Origin: Adiantum capillus-veneris | Lineage: Eukaryota > Streptophyta > Polypodiopsida > Polypodiales > Pteridaceae | Length of the DNA: 64,000 nucleotides | Assembly: GCA_014529385.2 (NCBI GenBank) | Contig: CM043958.1 | Location: 81,835,525-81,899,524 of the forward strand | Direction of reading: 5' to 3' | Shown: positions 22,293 through 34,517 of the stretch, piece after piece | How positions within the stretch are numbered: position 1 is the stretch's first letter | Layout of the letters: every line of letters starts with the position of its first letter | Translations under genes and position numbers: made by a program | Notes under the pieces: generated by a model | The model's database searches: none | What the model saw: the letters and a program-made list of their open reading frames with translations, nothing else | Told to the model about the DNA's origin: nothing

Positions 22293-22294
22293 AT

Positions 22295-22762
22295 TGTTGG
22301 AATTAGGGTTGCAGAGAAACGCACATAGCTTGGAGAAGACGAAGGAAGCTCAAGGCACACAATAGAGAGTATGTTACTTAGTGAAAGATGGATAGCCTAG
22401 AGTGATGGGCGTATATACAATGCTCGTGGGAAAAAACCTCCTAAAGAGGGAAAAAATGCCCCGACGGTCCTAGTGTGTTCACACACATCACTACCACATG
22501 TCTATGGTAATAGTTGCATCATTGGTGGTATGGGGGTGGTTTCCTTATGTCCTCCCCTAATCATGTCTTTTCTTGATTTCCTCTCATGATGGTCCTCATT
22601 GGTTTTCTCCCTTATGGTGGCAGTTTTAGTCTCCATGGTTTCTATTGAATCGGAATCATCTTCAGGATCATTCATATACACTGGGTCATCATTGGTCCCT
22701 ATGTTGGTCTTTGAACTAGGGCTTGAATTTATATCTTTTAGTGATCTCTTCCTTTGTATTTT
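22295..22762 (-). repeat. C1 5' LTR and adjoining DNA
   Basis: LTR starts TGTTGGAATTAGGG at 22295. Its far end cannot be fixed because there is no second LTR to compare; CA dinucleotides near 22525 are candidates. Nothing else is recognised up to the gag-like gene at 22763. Confidence 0.55.
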
Positions 22763-24935
22763 TTAATTTCTTGCTTGGCCAATTGATGTAGCATCTCTCT
22801 CTTCGAGGATGTAATTTTGGTTTTGGAGCATTGACCGTGTGAGTGCATTCACGGGTACTACAGGTGTAGTTTGTGGTGCCCCATTGGTAATCTTGATCAA
22901 GTTCAATGGTGTAATATTTGGTGCATTTGGATCATTATGGAATTGGGTAATCTTGATCAAGTTCAATGGTGTAATATTTGGTGCATTTGGATCATTATGG
23001 CATTGGGTAATCAAATGATCTATGCCACAATGATTACAAGTGAGTATTGGCCTTGCCGATGTGCTCCCTTCACTTGTTTGCAATGATGCAACATTCCATT
23101 TCATTCTAATAGTACACTCAACTATTCGATGTGGTCCACCACATTTATAGCATTGAAGAGGCGGTCTCCTGGAAATGATATTGATGTTTTGGCCTCTTGC
23201 TACTTGATATACATACTTTAGTTGTCCCTCATGGTGGCCATTACAGATATCCTCATGTCGTAGTTCCCTAATGAATCTATTGAGCAGTTGGTTATTGTTG
23301 AAACGGTCATTGGGAATACATCGAGAATTCAAATGCTTCAAGCGATTAATAAAGTCTCTCACTGCCTCACCTTCCTCTTGTTGGAATTTCTAGAGCTGAG
23401 ATGCTACGCCCCAAAGCACTCCCTCTCATATGTAATCTTTCAAGAACAATCTCCTAAGAGTAGGATAGTGTGTGCGCTCTTCATACCTTAGGGTTCTATA
23501 CCAATCCCCACCTTCCCACTTGGAGTCAAGCTTAAAGCCTTGCACTTATGTAGTTCATTGTGCTCTTCCAAGGAATCACAACGTGTTAAAATACCTCTAT
23601 ATGATTTCTAACATCTCCGTTTCACTGAATTTTTGTGTGAGCTTCGACACTTGTACTGTCTTACTTCTAGGCTCTCTATTAGGTATGCTACACATATTTT
23701 TAGAAATAGATCGACTGACAGCTTGAGAGAATGTTGCTAGGTCACCCAAGGGTATTGTTGAAGGTAGTGCTACTAGGTAGTAGTGCTTTACTAATGAATG
23801 AGGTCAAGGGTGTAGTGTTTGACATGATCATTACTAGGATAGGCATAGTAGCCGTAGTGTCTTTGATGGAAAGATGAGCTAAATTTGGACAAGTAAAACT
23901 ATTGCTTGTGGGCTCAATTTGTATCGAGACTCCAGGCGAAACGCATATGAAGAATCCATGGGATTTATTGAGGGAGTCTCCATTTATGATAGGGTCGGTT
24001 GTTTTTCTTTCCTTGTATCTAAGAATCTCATAGGAACCATCGAAGGAATGTTAATTTCCTTGTTTTGTCTCTCCAATTGAACAACCCCATGGATGACATC
24101 ACAGAGCATCTGTTGCCGCTCCTCTAGACTTGTGGCACTAGATGTGAATTGCACAACCTCTAACCAACCCACATGGTATGTGTAGCCCCTGTATAGGCTA
24201 GTTAGAGTCCCGATTTGTAGGTCATACTCCCAATTTTTAGTGAGAAATACCCCCTTTAAGCCTAGAGTGCTGGAGGTTCCCCTTGAAGTGGAAGAATTAT
24301 GGTTCCCTATGGTCTAACCCTATGTGACCACTAATGTGGGAGCACTTGGTTGCTCGTCTGGCATGATTGTTGCCATAGGAATCTTTGCTTTCATGGATTG
24401 TGTTGCTCTATTATACGTAGGCTCTCAATTTCCGTTTTCCTAGCTGCTTACATATATCGCTCAACCTCTTGTACTTTGGCAAGACTCCTACCATCGGGTA
24501 GTAGAACTTCAGAGGGTGATGGCTTGGTAGGGTCTTTAGTGAATGTAGGTGGTAGATATCGACATGGACATTCTTAGGGAGTATAGGGTCTACATGAGAA
24601 GTGAAAAGTGAATCTACCTCCCCATCACCTTTGTTTACTTCACTAGCTGTAGGCTCCGAACAAGTGGCTCGACTAATGGCTTCCATTAGGTGACTAAACA
24701 CACTAGCACTTGGTTGTGGGGCCGAGACATGTAAGTTTTGGTTTGTATTTTCAGGGTATGGGGTAGGGTGTCCCTCCATCATGTCGAAATCAGAGGAAGA
24801 GTCATTAGCCACCGTGATGTGTGGGTCTTGGTTTGCACTACATTGGGTTCCACCCGAAATCCCAGAACCTAAAGTGGGTGGGTAATGGGTTCTTGTGTAA
24901 TTTAAGGCACTCTCTAATTGCTCAGACTCTACCAC
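22763..24935 (-). pseudogene. Decayed gag-like gene with two CCHC knuckles
   Basis: Minus-strand remnant. The best part (23362-22763, 199 aa) begins EEGEAVRDFINRLKHLNSRC when read slightly upstream, a retrotransposon gag signature, then two zinc knuckles CYKCGGPHRIVEC and CNHCGIDHLITQC (CX2CX4HX4C). Upstream, WEGGDWYRTLRYEERTHYPT and a coiled-coil-like LEERQQMLCDVIHGVVQLER are readable across stops, and an open 174-aa frame (24935-24411) with MVESEQLESALNYTRTHYPP may be the N-terminus. No pol follows. It could be a gag of a gypsy-like or other reverse-transcribing element; the family is not recognised. Confidence 0.6.
22885..23004 (-). repeat. 60-bp in-frame tandem duplication
   Basis: Two copies with period exactly 60 bp (22885-22944, 22945-23004), encoding 20 aa (TQFHNDPNAPNITPLNLIKI) twice, C-terminal to the second zinc knuckle of the gag-like gene. 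Confidence 0.95.
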
Positions 24936-26065
24936 TCATCCCGAGCATAAATACATGTAATGCACGTATCCTAAAAGTGTTGACGAGTATCCTAAGAGGC
25001 CTCGCCACTAGCTATTTTGGTCATTATTAGTGATTTTTCTCTTTTTTTAAAACCCTTTTTTATGTGTGTGTGATGTGGAATGGGTCATGTGATAGCTTGA
25101 AACGAGTGTATCGATCGGAGGATGTGGCGTGCTTTACAACACACAATTCAAATATCAAAAACTCTTGTGACCCCCAAAATAGTCGATTTCTACTTGGACA
25201 TGTAGGCACAAGAGGGAAAGTCTAAAGGAAGCTAGTGGAGGGAAAGGTGAAGCCTAGATCCCACATGCTTTCTTTTGCCCCTTGAGAAGTGGGGTATATA
25301 TATAACATGATACCCACTATTCCTTCACTTGGAAGGAAGCTATGGAGGACCCTATTTCCTATATATATAAGTCAAGACCGCGGCCGGGGCCGGGGCCAAT
25401 GGGGCTCTTTTTTTTTCTCGCCTAGGGCCTAGTTGGAGTTTTTTTTTTGTCAATTCAAAAATCCCAGCCAATTGCAAGGCATTTTTGTTTTTTGTTTGTT
25501 TTTGTTTTTTGGTTGTCTTTTTTTTAAGTTGACTTCAATAGGAATATATATTTACAAAAAATTTGAAATGAAATTACCATGCCTTAACACAGATTTTCAA
25601 AAAATAGAAAATAGCCGATCGTTGAAATACAAATAAAGAGTGAACAAAAATGCAAAAAACTAGTGAGCAAAAATGAAACGAAGCAATAATTGAGCAAAAA
25701 TAGTAGACTATCTGATATCACACAAAAAACATACACCCACTTTTGAGCCTTTCTAACCTGTAAAAAATGACCTCAACACAACATGCAGGGCTGCGGTTGG
25801 AGCTTGGTGCAGAGCAGCTCCCCAACAGTAGTACCAAAAATGTCAAATGTGGGGAGTTTGCCCAACATTGTGTGTGAGCCATAGGGGTTGCAAGCACACA
25901 TCATGTACACACAGGCATGCTCTATGACTGTCGTGATAGGCGTGTCACTCATCTCCTGTGTTGTTTTCGCTAAGGGAATCCGTGTATGCGCCGAGAGGAA
26001 AAAGCCACTATGTTGTTGATCGCTCTCCTCACTGCCGCCATACTCTCGCTGCTTGATTGCATATT
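24936..26065. other. AT-rich DNA without recognised gene
   Basis: Poly-T runs at 25410-25530, a GC-rich island GGCCGGGGCCGGGGCC around 25384-25399 and no frame with recognisable motifs. An 'open frame' at 25433-25636 is low-complexity Phe/Leu. Confidence 0.5.
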
Positions 26066-26084
26066 CCCCCCCCCCCCCCCCCCC

Positions 26085-26131
<47 letters not shown>
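26066..26131. repeat. Compound microsatellite C21-(TC)n-(AC)n
   Basis: A run of 21 C, then about seven TC, then about fifteen AC units. Frames through it on both strands are artefacts. Confidence 0.97.
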
Positions 26132-26135
<4 letters not shown>

Positions 26136-26404
26136 AAACAAGAAGTTAAGGCAAGAGCAAGCCTCATACGTTTAGAATGATGAAAAAGACTAGTTTTACA
26201 ATCTTATCTATGGGTTAGGTCCGTCCCTTTCACATATGGGTGCCCACATTCAACCAATTGGTACTAAATGAGTTTGGTGCACAATTTAGTGCGCCTCTTA
26301 TCGACGATCACCAGCCCTAGACTATAGACCTATGGGACCAACAAGCCCATTCCATAGCTGAATACAAATAATAATAGTAAGGATGACACTCAAAGTTAAC
26401 ACAG

Positions 26405-26415
26405 ACACACACACA

Positions 26416-26488
<73 letters not shown>
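26405..26488. repeat. Compound microsatellite (AC)n(GA)35
   Basis: AC units to 26418 followed by an uninterrupted GA tract 26419-26488. Confidence 0.97.
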
Positions 26489-26490
<2 letters not shown>

Positions 26491-26682
26491 CTTATATACA
26501 TAGGTTAAAATAGCACATGAAACTTCATCAAAAATTCAAGAACCATAGACCACACGATCCATTTCAAGTAGACATATCTATTTATTCATTCACACTAAAA
26601 GATACATATGTTTAATGTGCAGGCCAAATCTTAGTTTCTTTGGGGTCTTGCTAGAGAAAAAGGAAAAGTGTGTGTGTGTGTA

Positions 26683-26751
<69 letters not shown>

Positions 26752-26932
26752 TATGGTTGCATCATTGTCAATTGTCCTAATGGCACACGGGGAAGTCGTA
26801 GAGAAACTCAAAAATACGCCAACGTGCCATACAACCACATCCTAAAAGTTTATAAAAGCTATGAAGGAGAGAGAGAGACATAGAGAGAAAAAAATGGAGA
26901 GGGTAGAGGTTATGAAAGTCTTCGTTGCGATG

Positions 26933-26968
<36 letters not shown>

Positions 26969-27270
26969 ATATATAGAGAGAGAGAGAAGTATAGTTGCAT
27001 CATTGCCAATTGTCAGAATGGCGTGCAAGGAAGTCTTAAAGAAAATCAAAGATACACCATTGCGCCATACATCCACATCCTGAAAGTTACTTATATACAT
27101 AGCCTAAAGTAGCACATCAGTTCCCATCAGAAATTCAAGAACCATAGACCACAACAATTATTTCAAGTAGACATATCTATTTAGTCATTCACTCTAAAAG
27201 ATACATTGTCAAATGTGCATGCCATCTCTGGGGTCCTGCTAGAGAAAAGGGAAAAGTGACATCACATCCT
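26491..27270. repeat. Degenerate ~600-bp tandem duplication with microsatellites
   Basis: TTATATACATAG(G/C)... at 26492 recurs at 27089, followed in both by CAAGAACCATAGACCACA and TTTCAAGTAGACATATCTAT, then GGGGTC(T)TGCTAGAGAAAA. A 100-bp piece with GTTGCATCATTG(T/C)CAATTGTC lies at 26757 and again at 26994. Each copy carries its own compound repeat: (TG)(GA)n at 26669-26747 and (AT)(TG)(TA)(GA) at 26934-26987. Confidence 0.8.
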
Positions 27271-27465
27271 TCCTTTAGCAAAGCCAGAGAGAGAGCACGC
27301 TTACCTGCATCCACAATAAGAAAACAATCAATAGATTAGTTTCCAAATAGCATTACAGGTAATTGGGGTGACTCTAGTTGTCATCCATGTCACCCTAACC
27401 TATACTAAAAAGAAGAGAATGATGTAAAACGTGGAAGAATCTAACAAGGATAAGCCTATTAATTT
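27271..27465. other. No recognised feature
   Basis: Short spacer between the microsatellite duplication and the PPR remnant; nothing identifiable. Confidence 0.5.
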
Positions 27466-29967
27466 GGTTGATATGTATGCGAAGAGAGGTCTTCTCTCCA
27501 CATGTAATCACCTACGCATGCATCTTGAAGGCATGCGGCTCTACGCAAGATGCTGATATGGGCACAAAAAATCACAATTATATTGTTCATCAGATTCTCT
27601 TGAAAAGAGATGCCGTGCTTGGCTCTGTCTTGGTTGATATGTATGCAAATCCAGGGCCTCTCTCTAGCTACAATCACCTATGCATGCACCTTGAAGGCAT
27701 GTGGCTCTACGTAAGATGCTGATATGGGCACAAAAATTCACAATTACATTTTTAGTCAGAGGCTGTTGAAAAAAGATGTCGTGCTTGGCACTATCTTGGT
27801 CAATATGTATGTCAAATGTGGTGCGCTTGAGAAAGCACAAAAAGTGCTTTATGAGCTTTCTGTCCGGCATTGATTGTGGGATGTGCGCAACAATAGCAGC
27901 TCCATAGGCTGTCGTGCTTGGCAGTGTCTTGGTTGAGATGTACTCCAAATGCGATGTGCTTGAGAAAGCACAAAAAGTGCTTGAGCAGCTTCTTCTCTTG
28001 AATGTTGTCTCTTGGAATGCACTGATTGTGGGATGTGCGCAAGAAGAGCAGTGCCAAACATTTCTAGGCTGCTGTTTTCAATAGATGCAAAGCATTGAAA
28101 TACATAGGTTGCGGGATATGCACAATAGGAGCAGGTCCAAAATGCTCTAGAATGTTTTCCACTTCCTACACATAGTGTGGACTCTTGGAATCCACTGATT
28201 GCAGTATTTTCCACAAGAGAAAACTTAGTCTATTTACACCAAATGCAATCGCGTATGCATGCATCTTGAAGGCATGTTGCTCTACGCAAGATGCTCATAT
28301 GGACACAAAAATTGAGATTGATATTGTTAGTCACGGGCTGTTGATGAAAAAAGATGCCGTGCTTGGCAATGCATTGGTTGATATGTATGCCAAATGTGGT
28401 GCGCTTCAGAAAGCACAAAAAGTGCTCAAGGAGATTCTTGCAAGGAATGTCGCCTCTTTGAATGCACTGATTGTGGGATGTGCACAACAAGAGCAGGGCC
28501 AGAAAGCTCTAGGTTGTTTTCAACGGAAGCAAAGCATTGGAATGCACTGGTTGGAGGATACACACAACAGGAAGCAGATGCAAACAAAAGGCTTCTCTAC
28601 AAATGCATTCACCTATGCTTGCACCTTGAAGGCCAGTGGCCTTATGCAAGCTGTTGACATGGGTGAGAGAATTAACGACGAGAAGATACTTGGTTTGGCA
28701 TTGTTGGTAAGCCTATGTCGTGCTTGGCAGTGCTTGGTTGATATGTATGCCAAATGTGGTACTGTCATGAAATGTCGCCTCTTGGAATGCACTGATTGCA
28801 GGATGTGTGCAACAAGAGCAGGGCCAAAAAGCTCTAGGATGTTTTCAACAGATGCAAAGCATTGGAATGCATCGGTCATAGGATACACACAACATGAGTA
28901 GTGCCTGAAAGCTCTAGGCTATTTTCAGCTTCCTATCCGGAGTGTGGACTCTTGGAATGTACTGATTGTGGGATTTTGCCCATAGGAGAAAGCTCTAGTT
29001 TGTTTTCGCCACATGCAATCACCTACATATTCATCTTGAAGGCATGTGGCTCTATGCAAGATGCGGATATGGGCAAATTATTCACAATTATATTGTTAGT
29101 TAGAGTCTGTTACAAAAAGATGTCGTCCTTGGCATTGTCTTGGTCGATATGAATGCTAAATGTTGCCTCTTGAAATGCACTGATTTCTCGACGTGCACAA
29201 TAAGAGCAGGGCCAGAAAGCTCGAGACTGTTATTAGCGTATGCAAAGCAAGTGTATCTCCATAAACTCAATCACCTATACTTTTGTCTTGAAGGCCATGC
29301 TTACATTTTGGGTATGTGGCTCTCACAAGTTCTCGAGGAGCTTCTTGTGCGGAGTATGGACTCTTGGAATGCACTAATTGCAAGATTTTCCCCAGTGTCA
29401 TGGCCAGAAATCTCTTGTCTGTTTTCAGCAAATGTGGCCTCTTGGAATGCACTGATTGCGGAAGGTGTGCAACAAGAGCAGTACTGTCTTGGTCCATATA
29501 TAAGTGAAGGAGGCCTCAAGGGCCTCTCTGCAAATAGAATTACCTATTCATGCATCTTGAAGGATGTGGATCTACGCAAGATACTGGTATGGGCACCAGA
29601 ATTCACAGCTATATTGTTAATCAAAGGCTCTTGAAAAGAGGTGTCGTCCTTGGCACTGCCTTGGTCGATATGTATGCGAAGTGAGGCCCTCTCTCCAGAT
29701 GCAATCATCTACACATGCATCTTGAAGGCATGTGGCTCTATGCAAGATGCTAATATTGCCACAAAAAATCACAATTATATTGTTAATCAGAGGCTATTGA
29801 AAAAAGATGTCGTGTTTGGCACTATCTTGGTCAATACGTATGCCAAATGTGATGCGCTTGAGAAAGCACAAAAAGTGCTTGATGAGCTTCTTATCTCCAA
29901 CATTGATTGCGGGATGTGCGCAAAAACCACAAGGAGTGTTAAGAGTTTTGTGGAGGTACACCACTAA
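27466..29967 (+). pseudogene. PPR gene remnant (P-L-S type repeats)
   Basis: About eight rounds of a ~100-aa pattern, the size of one P-L-S triplet: ITYACILKACGSTQDADMGT, LVDMYAKCGALEKAQKVLDE, NALIVGCAQQEQGQKALGCF. Copies start near 27505, 27670, 28245, 28605, 29020, 29265, 29540 and 29700. They lie in different frames, with frameshifts and stops between them, and some are truncated. Intact PLS-class PPR proteins bind organellar RNA for editing or processing. No E or DYW C-terminal domain and no targeting peptide can be read. The only host-derived gene seen in the window, now a pseudogene. Confidence 0.88.
28185..28901 (+). pseudogene. Longest open PPR segment
   Basis: 238 aa within the PPR remnant. 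PPR-like helices: IAYACILKACCSTQDAHM (about 24-41), AVLGNALVDMYAKCGALQKA (about 55-74), NVASLNALIVGCAQQEQGQK (about 85-104), FTYACTLKASGLMQAVDMGE (about 138-157) and CLVDMYAKCGTVMKC (about 190-204). After that the frame leaves the PPR register (LECTDCRMCATRAGPK is the shifted reading of SWNALIAGCVQQEQGQ). It shows that the open frame is fortuitous after residue ~200. It is unlikely to make a working RNA-binding protein. Confidence 0.7.
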
Positions 29968-30829
29968 ACCACGACGATCGGTATCCCAAACACTCTCAGG
30001 TAAAAAAATATAACACTCTTTCATGAAATCTCTCTCTCTCAGTTTCCAATATTTTGCTCGATCTCAATTCGATCTAACATAGCTAACAAAGCACTCTAGT
30101 TTGCGTCTATCTTTCTTGTTTTTAACACCTATGAGCGATTTCTTGTTTGGATGCATTACTGTTTTTTGATCAGTATGAATAAGTATCATGTGAGTTATTA
30201 CTCAAATATTTGAGTTTTGCAAAATGACCCACTTTACCTAAGGTAAAACCTTTTATTGGAATTTGGGATTTTTATCGAGTACAATTGTCATTGTTATTTT
30301 TACCATACCTTCTAAGAGCACCCACTATAATTGACAACTGAAAGGGGCATCATCTACTTGGGCATTGAAACTTCAATGGGTCATCAAATCACTATCCATA
30401 GTGTTGATAGAGTGCACCATATGAAAATCAAGCAAACATTTGCAAGGAAAACCTGTGTTGATTTTGGAAGGCAGGCCATGGTGTCGATGGAGAAGTTGCT
30501 TATTCACAGACATGGATGCCTTGGTGGGTTGTAAGAGAATCACATTGGGGAGGGAGATCTGTAATGCAAGGTGGGTTGAATTTGATTTTTTTTTTGCCAA
30601 TGAATAAATTGTCTAAGATCGAACATGCATGATGCTAGCTTGTGTGACTATAACTTGAGAAGTATATTCTCCTTGAAACTATTGGATGTTAACAACAATG
30701 GATCTGATTGTTTTTTTTTTTTTGTATTTGCTTGCTCGGTTTAGTTCTCGCTCGGATATGATCGCTCGGAGATCGCGATTCCTCAAGTATGATGGCTTTG
30801 TTACAACATTTAACAATCAAGTTCATTTA
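29968..30829. other. No recognised gene
   Basis: AT-rich spacer with a poly-T run at 30710-30723. TACACCACTAAACCACGACG near 29957 begins a stretch resembling the 3' part of a copia LTR, but there is no second copy to test it. Confidence 0.4.
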
Positions 30830-31690
30830 ACCCCTAGTACCCTCACAAAATTAAGTGCAATGTTTCTTGAGAAAGAGCTACATCTTCACAAAAGGCATTT
30901 GACATGCTAAATGTTGGCGAACATTGCCAAAATGCTAATCACATGCATCGCTGCATTTGAAGACACTTGCAAAAGGAAAGGGATCATCATCTTTGGATGG
31001 TTCAAAAGAAGATGACAAAGAATAATAGGTTCACTAGTGGATGTTTCTACTGAGACAAGAAAGGTCACGCAATTAAAGATTGTAAATTCAAGCATTTCAA
31101 GGAGGAGAATTTGTCTAAAATAAATTCAAGCAATACTATAATGAGCATGGCATTAGGAATTGGCTCACTACTCATCACCAAAAAATGGAGTTATGAAATG
31201 TCATGATCACATTGTAATAGAGATGACATGTTGCATGCTCAAAGCCAAAGAGATGCCAAATTCTTTTTGGCTGAAATTACTAAATACCTCAATGTAATTC
31301 CTCAACAGAACCTAATTAAAGGCATCTAAGGGTATGATACCTCAAGAAACCTATTTGAGTAAGAAGCCTTTAGATTTGCATTTCAAAAATTTTGGAACCA
31401 AGCTAGAGACAAAGAACAGAAAGTGTGTCTTCTTGAGATATAGGATAGGAAAGAGTCTAAAGCGTACAAACTCTATGACCTTGCAAGATAATCACAAGTC
31501 AAAATGTGGTGCTTGAGGAAGGAAAACACTCAATGGACAACAAAGGTACATCCATTGTCTCATGAATGAAGAAATAACTCACCATGTGCCATCTCAAAGT
31601 CAAGTAAAAATTGAAGAGGAGGAGATATCTAATGAAGACAGCTCATGTGAAACTAACCAATTTCATGCAACATTGTAGGCAAATCCATAG
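30830..31690 (+). pseudogene. Copia gag/integrase scraps
   Basis: Very decayed. A zinc-knuckle-like CFY(stop)DKKGHAIKDCKF is readable near 31047-31100, where the second Cys is a TGA stop. Further on, TKLETKNRKCVFLRY near 31400 resembles the copia integrase C-terminal motif (family form KxRKCIFLGY). The intervening protease and integrase core are missing or unrecognisable. Confidence 0.5.
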
Positions 31691-34342
31691 TAGCATCAAC
31701 CATTTAATGAGACAAATTCTACTCACTTATTCAGTCTAGCCAAGGAAAACATTACTCCCCAATGTCATTCTTGTTGAAGACGAAAAAATTACACATCATT
31801 GAGCAGTGCTTTCACATATCATTTTGAAACCCTACATGCAAATCCAATAGTGAGAACAAAATTAAGTCTAGAAACCAATATGAACAAAATGAAGATATGT
31901 TATCTTGCCAAATGCTATCCATCCATGGAGTCAAATGGTTGAGGCCATCCAATACATGGACCAAAATCAACTCCATTCTCACTTGTGTGATAGACTATAC
32001 CCTGACCATCCAAATCCATCACAAATACATTAAAAGCCCCTTTGCTCTCTAAACACACCCCCATTTTTTTTATGCTTCTTATCAAAGACATCTCGATGAG
32101 GGGTTAAACCTACAAATTACTTTTGCGAAAATCATTATGTATGGTGGAGTCCCGTGGGGAGGGCTTGGACAAGTGACTCTAATCCTTTCCATGAAATCTC
32201 CTAGGATGAAAGTCTGCAAAATCTTCCCCAAAACCTTGTCCAAATATAGTGGTGCTAGTAGCACCCCCAGTTGGGTGTTCTCAGCTCCTTTATACTTTAG
32301 ACTTAGCAAGCTTGTCATGATCTTTCCCCTCTTCTTCTTGTTCATGGTCAGTGTCATTGTGGTGCTCGCCACACCCTACATTCGTAGTCTATTGCCCTTA
32401 ATGATAGTGTCTTCATCTAGATTTTCTACAATCTAATCCACCTACTGATCATTGCTTCCTCCATTGACCTCCAAGATTTTCTACAATTGGACCTATCCCC
32501 TACACTTCATGCTTTTTTTTAAGACCACCCTTCTCCATTATTAAATCATTGTCACCTTTTGTGAATGTGCTCTCTTCAAATTGTGGAAGATTAGCCCCCT
32601 CAACTTCAAAGGTATGCATTAGTGTCCTAAGTGAAGACCTCATCCCCTTTGACACGTGCTTAATTCTCACGGTGGTTTGCAGCTTGCACACTTTTTTGTC
32701 TTACATTTTTCCTATGGTTGGTGCTATGGTTGCACCACCCAATAAAATAAGTTTTTGCATAGATTATCTTGGAATAAGTTAGAAATGTTCATGGGAAACA
32801 CCTCTTGTAAAAGTATGGATGATAATGACATGCTAGTAAAGAGGGGCTTAAAATTGGCACAAGTTTTTTGTAATAAAATTATAAGATTAAGGCCAACATT
32901 GTGCTCATTCCTTCTTCTCCTCTCTACTCTATGTGTTAATGCTTTTGATCTTGTGTATATCCTTAATCTAGTATTGCATCATAGTTTGATTGATTGTGTG
33001 TGTGTAAGTTTGTGTTTGACCATATATACATCTTATTTGAAAAACATTAAAGGGAAGCTTGATTTTGTGTAGGGTTCCAGGATCTAGTATAAGTGTGATT
33101 CTCCCCACTAATTTCAATTAACACTAATCAAACTTGTAGTCAACTAATATTTGTACAACTTTGACTATCGACCATCAAAATCGGTATGGAAATCTTCAAT
33201 GCCAATACTCGTTAATTTTCTTTTAAGCTTGTGAAAAAGAAGTGGAGGTTAAAGAGGAGAAGAAGAAGATTTGAACTATGAAACTCAGCAAGCCTTGAAG
33301 TTCCTACAAGTTGTTCAAGGAATAATTGGTTTTGGCTATCATAAGAAGCAAGTAGAGGACAAATCAAACAGAAATGAAGTTCTCGCCTCTAGTGTGGGAA
33401 ACCACCCCTGCACATAGAAACCTCTACTATCAACTTCACCAAAGCCTACCTTGCTAGCTCCAAAGTGGCTTGCCTAGGTTTGACAAATACTTTTGCCTTC
33501 AGTGACCATCCGATAGGCTTTCTAGAGGTGGGTATGACTTCATCTCTCTCCCACATTGCCTTCTTGACAAACCTACATGTTGTCCGCTACTACTTGCTTC
33601 ATTTGACACCTAGTAAAATAGGTGGCCCAAAGTTGGGACTGTATAATTAAAGAGGGCCATAAACCACATGGGAAAAAAATTGAAGGCTCCATTCCCACAA
33701 GTCCCCTCTTGCTCGTGGCCTTTGAAACTACACTCAAACCACAAGATTTTGGCCCAAGGTTTGGTTTCCAATCAAGCCGAAATCAGAGAAGATTGGAAGT
33801 TTCTAGTTTCTAAGATTTTTTGTAGCAAATACACAAAATTCTAAACATTTGACTTTCGATAAGCATTCAAAAAACTACCGATGCCAAAATCATATTTCTT
33901 GCCACTTTGACAATCAATTTATGATTGAATGAATTTTCATGGTTACATCAATTATTTGAGATCATTTAACAAGGGAGAAATCCACTAATGTCATGGGCTC
34001 AAACTCTTTTTCATGCTAAAATTGACTGCACCTTTTTTCTTTTTGCTTTCAACATGCTCTACGACAAACTTACAAACATCAATATTATAGTAGGTAAGCC
34101 ATTCACTTCTCCTACTTTTGTTCTTAGAATTTGTATTATCCTCATTGTTTTGTACATTGTGGCACTTTTAGCATTACTCCATATTATTTTTTTAACTTTA
34201 TTGTATCTACAATAAAATTTGGCATATGAGCATACTAAATGCGTTGAATTGGAATGCACTCCCATGCATCCACCTAAAACTCAACTCAAGCATGAAAAGA
34301 AGATGAAAAGGAGTAAAACTAGCCCGTAAATTCTTTTCTTTT
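31691..34342. other. Long stretch without recognised gene
   Basis: About 2.6 kb with many short frames on both strands (for example 32137-32436, 32755-33072, 33988-34215). They are hydrophobic or low in complexity and show no motif I can name. Composition resembles the surrounding retroelement remnants. Probably old, unrecognisable repeat DNA. Confidence 0.45.
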
Positions 34343-34517
34343 AAAGATTTTGACTTTACCAAAGAAGCAAATATATTCTTTGCATGGATTAGCAAATTGG
34401 GAAATAATTTCAACAACAAACATTTTTTTGATCATGACATGATTAAATATGTGGCTAGTCATTTTACTAGTAGTGCCACTTTATGGTGGACTGCCATGAA
34501 AAAACATCACACAAATC
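34343..34517 (+). pseudogene. gag: Element E gag, left part
   Basis: 58 codons open: KDFDFTKEANIFFAWISKLG, then MIKYVASHFTSSATLWWTAM. The LWW motif after a helix-rich stretch is characteristic of Ty3/gypsy gag. The frame is cut by the D element at 34518 and resumes after 41446. Confidence 0.7.

Larger units (their letters stand above)
19368..22294 (-). mobile_element. Copia element C1, 3'-truncated
   Basis: A Ty1/copia retrotransposon read leftwards: primer-binding site 22281-22292, gag start 21931, zinc knuckle, protease, GAG-pre-integrase and integrase down to about 19368. The order protease-integrase before RT defines copia; the RT, RNase H and 3' LTR are missing, so the element is cut inside the region after integrase. 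Frameshift, stop and an active-site substitution make it dead. Confidence 0.88.

Noticed and set aside
25384-25400. GC-rich GGCCGGGGCCGGGGCC as a CpG island or promoter
   Set aside because: Too short, and no gene follows.
26590-26883. Frames through GA/CA tracts
   Set aside because: Poly(Arg-Glu), poly(Ser-Leu) and poly(Thr-His) are microsatellite translations.
32137-33072. Hydrophobic frames that look like membrane proteins
   Set aside because: AT-rich DNA with T-rich codons gives Phe/Leu runs; no conserved motif, overlapping frames on the other strand.
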